Assembly: GCA_963738575.1 (NCBI GenBank)
Contig: CAVTWY010000002.1
Span: 496,001 to 560,000 of the forward strand
Origin: CAVTWY01 sp963738575
GTDB taxonomy: Bacteria > Pseudomonadota > Gammaproteobacteria > Burkholderiales > Burkholderiaceae_C
Direction of reading: 5' to 3'
Length of the DNA stretch: 64,000 nt
Shown here: piece after piece, positions 61,083-64,000 of the stretch
Layout of the letters: each line of letters opens with the position of its first letter
Position numbering within the stretch: the first letter of the stretch is position 1
Notes under the pieces: generated by a model
The model's database searches: none
What the model was told of the DNA's origin: nothing
What the model saw: only the letters and a program-made list of their open reading frames with translations
Translations under genes and position numbers: made by a program

Positions 61083-61481
61083 CTAAGGCGGCGGGCGCGT
61101 CTTGGAAAATTCAGCGGCTGCGGCGCGCACCTTGGGTCGAACCACCCATCGGGCATAGGCCAAAAACGGCACGATCACGGCCAGGACGTATGCGGCCAAT
61201 GCGCCGTCGAGTTGCGGTCCACCCATGGCCAGCAACAGCAATGCACCACCCATCGTGATGCCCAACAAGGTGATGAGGTACACCAAAGACTGATGGTGCT
61301 TCACTTCGGCTTGCACCGCTTGGACCACAAGCGCTTGGTCCAGTGGGTCGAGCGCCCGCAGCTCATCGCAGCGCAGCATCAACGGCACCTTGGCGGTCCA
61401 CCAGTTGTGGTTCGCGCTTCTGCGTCGCTCCTCAAGCAAGATCTTCTCTGCCATGCGTTTGGCTTGCTCTTTGTCCAACAT
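61083..61481 (-). CDS. Hypothetical membrane protein, two helices
   Basis: 132 residues from the ATG at 61481 (MLDKEQAKRMAEK); a start at 61517 adds 12 residues. The N-terminal 70 residues are charged and helical (LRCDELRALDPLDQALVVQAV). Two hydrophobic helices follow (YLITLLGITMGGALLLLAMGG and LAAYVLAVIVPFLAYARWVV) before a basic end. I do not recognise a family. Convergent with lysC, upstream of nothing on its own strand. Confidence 0.6.
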   Translation of the reverse strand: MLDKEQAKRMAEKILLEERRRSANHNWWTAKVPLMLRCDELRALDPLDQALVVQAVQAEVKHHQSLVYLITLLGITMGGALLLLAMGGPQLDGALAAYVLAVIVPFLAYARWVVRPKVRAAAAEFSKTRPPP

Positions 61482-61601
61482 GACGGCAAGCGTAGAGGGC
61501 AAGGCGATGCCACGCAATCACGCGGTCAAAGGGGATGACGCAAGCCAGCGTCAATGGGCAACCCGAAATTCGAGGGGATTCGCGTCCCAAAGATGGCCAA
61601 G

Positions 61602-61624
61602 AAAAATGCCCCATGTGGGGCATT
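61602..61624 (-). terminator. Terminator of tRNA-Ser
   Basis: Stem AATGCCCC / GGGGCATT with loop ATGT; on the minus strand the stem is followed by a run of U (A-run 61602–61606 on plus). It lies 5 bases past the tRNA 3' end. Confidence 0.85.
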
Positions 61625-61628
61625 CATC

Positions 61629-61721
61629 TGGCGGAGTCGGAGGGATTCGAACCCTCGATGCAGGTTTTGCCCACATACTCCCTTAGCAGGGGAGCACCTT
61701 CGGCCACTCGGTCACGACTCC
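61629..61721 (-). tRNA. tRNA-Ser(GCU), CCA encoded
   Basis: 93 nt with CCA, class II. Acceptor GGAGTCG pairs with CGACTCC, the anticodon loop CTGCTAA reads GCT, and a long variable arm and GTTCGAA T-loop are present. Confidence 0.96.
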
Positions 61722-61747
61722 AATGCTGTGCAGCTCAGCATGTGCAA

Positions 61748-61753
61748 ATTCTA
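61748..61753 (-). promoter_or_regulatory. -10 box of tRNA-Ser
   Basis: TAGAAT on the minus strand, about 27 bases before the tRNA 5' end. No good -35. Confidence 0.35.
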
Positions 61754-62135
61754 GCAGTGCCCCCACGCGCCGCAGCCCGTTGCCCTGCCACCACGAATCC
61801 ATGACCCTCAGAGCGACATTTACACCGTGTGTCTTGCGGCTTGCGGCTGTGCCACGGCCCGCGTTACACCAAACCCTGCATGCAGTCGAGTGTCGAAGCG
61901 CGTGCAGCACCTCTGCAGCGATACGCGGACCAGCGTGACGTGGTGCGCGGTTTGTGGTGACCGTGGACTCACTTCGACGTAACGGTGACAACAAGAACCC
62001 AACGCAGCGGTGTGACAAAACGTCAATCCGTGAAACGTGAACGCCCCCTGTGTGAGGCAATGCGTGTTCAATGAGGGACGGTGATGATTACCAACAAGCA
62101 GCGCCCACGTTGCTCACTTCGTTGCGGAGAAAGCC
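61754..62135. other. Intergenic stretch without recognisable gene
   Basis: About 380 bases between tRNA-Ser and the 95-residue orphan. Only short overlapping frames on both strands, none with family features. No strong hairpin or repeat seen. GGAGAAA at the very end is the Shine-Dalgarno sequence of the next gene. Confidence 0.5.
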
Positions 62136-62423
62136 ATGCACATCGATCTTTTTGGAACCGACCAGCGCATCAGCGCACAACCCAAGATTGGACAGGGAGA
62201 GACCGTAGCCCCTGTGCACATTCCCCAAGGGCACATCGGGCCGATGGCATTGCCTGGCACGGGGCGTCTCATCTACTGGACGGGACGCGTGGCCATTGGC
62301 CTGCGCCATCAGCCCACCGACAGCCAAGAGGCCAACGCGCGCAAAGCAACCCATTGGATGGATCGCTGGATGAACCGCCCGGGTGCGCCCAAGTTGCGAC
62401 CCCTGGAAGTGGCGATTCACTGA
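62136..62423 (+). CDS. Hypothetical protein, 95 residues
   Basis: ATG preceded by GGAGAAA 5 bases upstream, a good ribosome site, so I think it is expressed. No membrane helix or signal peptide; middle part PGTGRLIYWTGRVAIGLRH and tail with two Trp-Met pairs (WMDRWMN). I do not recognise the family or function. Transcribed alone, converging on the EamA gene. Confidence 0.55.
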   Translation: MHIDLFGTDQRISAQPKIGQGETVAPVHIPQGHIGPMALPGTGRLIYWTGRVAIGLRHQPTDSQEANARKATHWMDRWMNRPGAPKLRPLEVAIH

Positions 62424-62550
62424 AAGGTTTTTCCAGGCTTGCGTCGATGAGCCTGTGGCAGCTAACGCTGCCCCCGCGGTTGTCCTCACCGATGCTTGCG
62501 GTAGCAGTAGTTCTTGTCGCCGATGCAGAGCTTCAGGGAGTTTCTCCGTG
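62424..62550. other. Convergent gap with possible glutathione S-transferase remnant
   Basis: The minus strand between 62541 and 62494 reads, after GGAG, LKLCIGDKNYCYRKHR and a stop. The first ten residues resemble the N-terminus of glutathione S-transferases (xLCIGDKNYSSWS). If so, only the 5' end of a lost gene is left. A perfect hairpin GGCAGC-TAAC-GCTGCC is at 62457–62472 without a T-tract. Tentative. Confidence 0.2.
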
Positions 62551-63444
62551 TCAAACGCGCCGCGACAACAGCACCACCAGCACCACAGCCACTGTGAAGG
62601 TGATCGTGCGCAGCGTTAGCACTTCGCCCAGCATCGGCACGGCCGCCAGTGCGGCCATGAACGGTTGAAGCAACTGCACCTGGCTCACCCGGATCACGTT
62701 GCCGGTGGCCAGCGCTCGGTACCAGGCAAAAAAGCCCAGCCACATCGAAAACACACAAACGTAGGTAAAACCCAACCAAGCCACGGTAGGCACGGATTGG
62801 GTCGGCCATGACCACACCATGGCGGGAAGCGTGAGGGGCAGGGCACCGACCAGCACCCAATTGATGGTGCGCTCTGAACCCAACACCTTGGCCGCACGCG
62901 CGCCGCCCACGTACCCGATCGACGCGCAAAGCATCGCCAAGAGTAGCCACAAATCGCCCAACGACACGCGACCCCCGCCTTCGATCCATGCGTAGACCAG
63001 AACCAAAGCGGCACCTGCCACGGCGCAGGCCCAAAAGCGTTTGGATGCGGTTTGACGCATCCACAAGGCCGCCACCATCGACGTGCCCAGGGGCAACAAG
63101 CCGGTGACCACGGCGGCATGTGATGCAGAGACTTCGCGCAGCCCCATCGCCAACGCCATGGGGAAACCAAAGACGGTGCCCAGGGCACACACCGCCAGAT
63201 CGCCGCGAACCGTTTTGGGCGGTCGGGCTGCCCGTGCCAACAGCAGCCACAGGCACGCCAGGATGGCCGCCATGGCAGCGCGACCCGTGGTGACAAAGAA
63301 GGGCGCCAACGCGGGGCTGGTGGCGTCACCCACCGCAAGCCGCGTCATGGGCAGCGTCAGCGCAAAGATGGCCACGCCGACAAAACCCAAAAACATCCCT
63401 GCATTGGGCGAAGGAGAAACAGGAGCCTCGGAAGTAGATGTCAT
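62551..63444 (-). CDS. EamA/DMT-family permease
   Basis: 297 residues from the ATG at 63444 (a TTG at 63453 is in frame). About ten hydrophobic helices in two EamA halves (first FLGFVGVAIFALTLPMTRLA, second LWLLLAMLCASIGYVGG). Drug/metabolite transporters of this family export amino acids, nucleotides or other small molecules; the substrate cannot be read from sequence. The next gene upstream is a second EamA permease. Confidence 0.88.
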   Translation of the reverse strand: MTSTSEAPVSPSPNAGMFLGFVGVAIFALTLPMTRLAVGDATSPALAPFFVTTGRAAMAAILACLWLLLARAARPPKTVRGDLAVCALGTVFGFPMALAMGLREVSASHAAVVTGLLPLGTSMVAALWMRQTASKRFWACAVAGAALVLVYAWIEGGGRVSLGDLWLLLAMLCASIGYVGGARAAKVLGSERTINWVLVGALPLTLPAMVWSWPTQSVPTVAWLGFTYVCVFSMWLGFFAWYRALATGNVIRVSQVQLLQPFMAALAAVPMLGEVLTLRTITFTVAVVLVVLLSRRV

Positions 63445-63534
63445 AAGAGCCAAGTCAACTTATTGAATCGTCAACACTTATCTGGTGGCACCAAGGTCCC
63501 ACGAACGCAGGCTCTGGTGCACCTGGCTGCGCGG

Positions 63535-64000
63535 CTACGTCGGCCGCGAAGCGCCAGACTTTCCCGTAACAAGCAGCACAACACCACCCACCACCACCAA
63601 AGCGGCCATCCACTCCCACGATGTCACTTTTTCGCCAGCCAAGGTCACACCCAACAGCAAGGCGATCACAGGATTAACAAAACTGTAACTGGTGGCCAGG
63701 GAAGGGCTCGTGCGTGACAACAAAAGCATGTAGGCGTTGAAGGCAATCAGAGAGCCAAAAACAACCAGGTAGATCCACGCCCAGGCAGCTGCTGGGGTGG
63801 GTGGCCAAGAGGGTGTTTCGGCGCTGATCAGCGACAAAAGCATCAACACCAAACCACCACACAGCATCTCGCTAGCAAAGCCCATGGCACCCGGCGCCAG
63901 CGCCATGCCACGCTGCGACAGTGCGCCGCCGAGCGTCCAAAAAGTAACGGCCACTGTGATGGCCAATAGCCCCGCAGGCGACGCAGAAAACCCGCTACCT
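63535..64000 (-). CDS. EamA/DMT-family permease (partial, C-terminal half)
   Basis: About 155 C-terminal residues; the start lies beyond the right edge. The visible part begins GSGFSASPAGLLAITVAVTFW and is the second EamA repeat, with about five helices including ATSYSFVNPVIALLLGV. Upstream of the first EamA gene, same strand, 90-bp gap; it is a distinct protein, not a frameshifted part of it. Substrate unknown. Confidence 0.85.
   Translation of the reverse strand, partial: GSGFSASPAGLLAITVAVTFWTLGGALSQRGMALAPGAMGFASEMLCGGLVLMLLSLISAETPSWPPTPAAAWAWIYLVVFGSLIAFNAYMLLLSRTSPSLATSYSFVNPVIALLLGVTLAGEKVTSWEWMAALVVVGGVVLLVTGKSGASRPT

Noticed and set aside
61683..62060. 125-codon minus-strand frame upstream of tRNA-Ser
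   Set aside because: Begins in intergenic DNA and runs into the tRNA gene; no family sequence and no ribosome site.
62457..62472. GGCAGC-TAAC-GCTGCC hairpin as an integron attC site
   Set aside because: The core-site pattern RYYYAAC is not met and there is no integrase or cassette structure.

Overview
The window reads as a stretch of the core chromosome of a betaproteobacterium of the order Burkholderiales, most like the Comamonadaceae. This rests on gene order and protein character, not on a database search: tRNA-Leu–tig–clpP–clpX–lon, sucA–odhB–lpdA–zapE, ndk–rlmN–pilW–rodZ–ispG–hisS–yfgM–bamB–der–hfq–hflX–hflK–hflC–yjeT–hisZ–purA, and accA–tilS–lysC–tRNA-Ser are familiar blocks there. Base composition is moderately GC-rich and looks even throughout. 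I see no insertion sequence, prophage, integron, CRISPR array or rRNA operon.

Region by region: 1–2225 (minus) holds hpnC, hpnD and the start of hpnE, which make squalene from farnesyl diphosphate. 2410–8453 is tRNA-Leu(UAG) followed by the protein-quality-control set tig, clpP, clpX and lon. 8524–8917 carries three tRNAs (Gly, Cys, Leu). 8981–15063 has an MFS transporter and then an electron-transfer/acyl-CoA oxidation group (etfB, etfA, acyl-CoA dehydrogenase, nitronate monooxygenase-like protein) behind a strong palindrome that looks like a TetR-family operator. 15362–22062 encodes the 2-oxoglutarate dehydrogenase complex and zapE; sucA has a one-base frameshift close to its 3' end. 22103–27137 contains a PP2C phosphatase, a YdcH-like protein, a DinG-type helicase, bamD and rluD. 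27138–30417 holds a possible small RNA or long leader, scpB, and an unusually long rluB with disordered arms and 30-residue repeats.

30512–44223 is a dense plus-strand run covering nucleotide metabolism, RNA modification, type IV pilus biogenesis, cell shape, isoprenoid synthesis, translation, outer-membrane assembly (bamB), ribosome assembly (der), RNA chaperoning (hfq) and the HflX/HflKC stress proteins. A 910-residue LAL-type LuxR regulator (44338–47070) sits between yjeT and hisZ. hisZ, purA, a purine phosphoribosyltransferase, tRNA-Leu(CAG) and rnr follow. 52725–55417 (minus) has mtfA, lpxH and two cyclophilins. 55552–61037 (plus) has cysS, an AlkA-like glycosylase, accA, tilS and lysC. 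The last 3 kb is less conserved: a small membrane protein, tRNA-Ser(GCU), an orphan 95-residue protein and two EamA-family permeases, the second cut by the window end.

No clearly new multi-gene system stands out. The best leads are the sucA frameshift, the palindrome at etfB, the RluB extensions, the orphan LAL regulator and the possible RNA before scpB.
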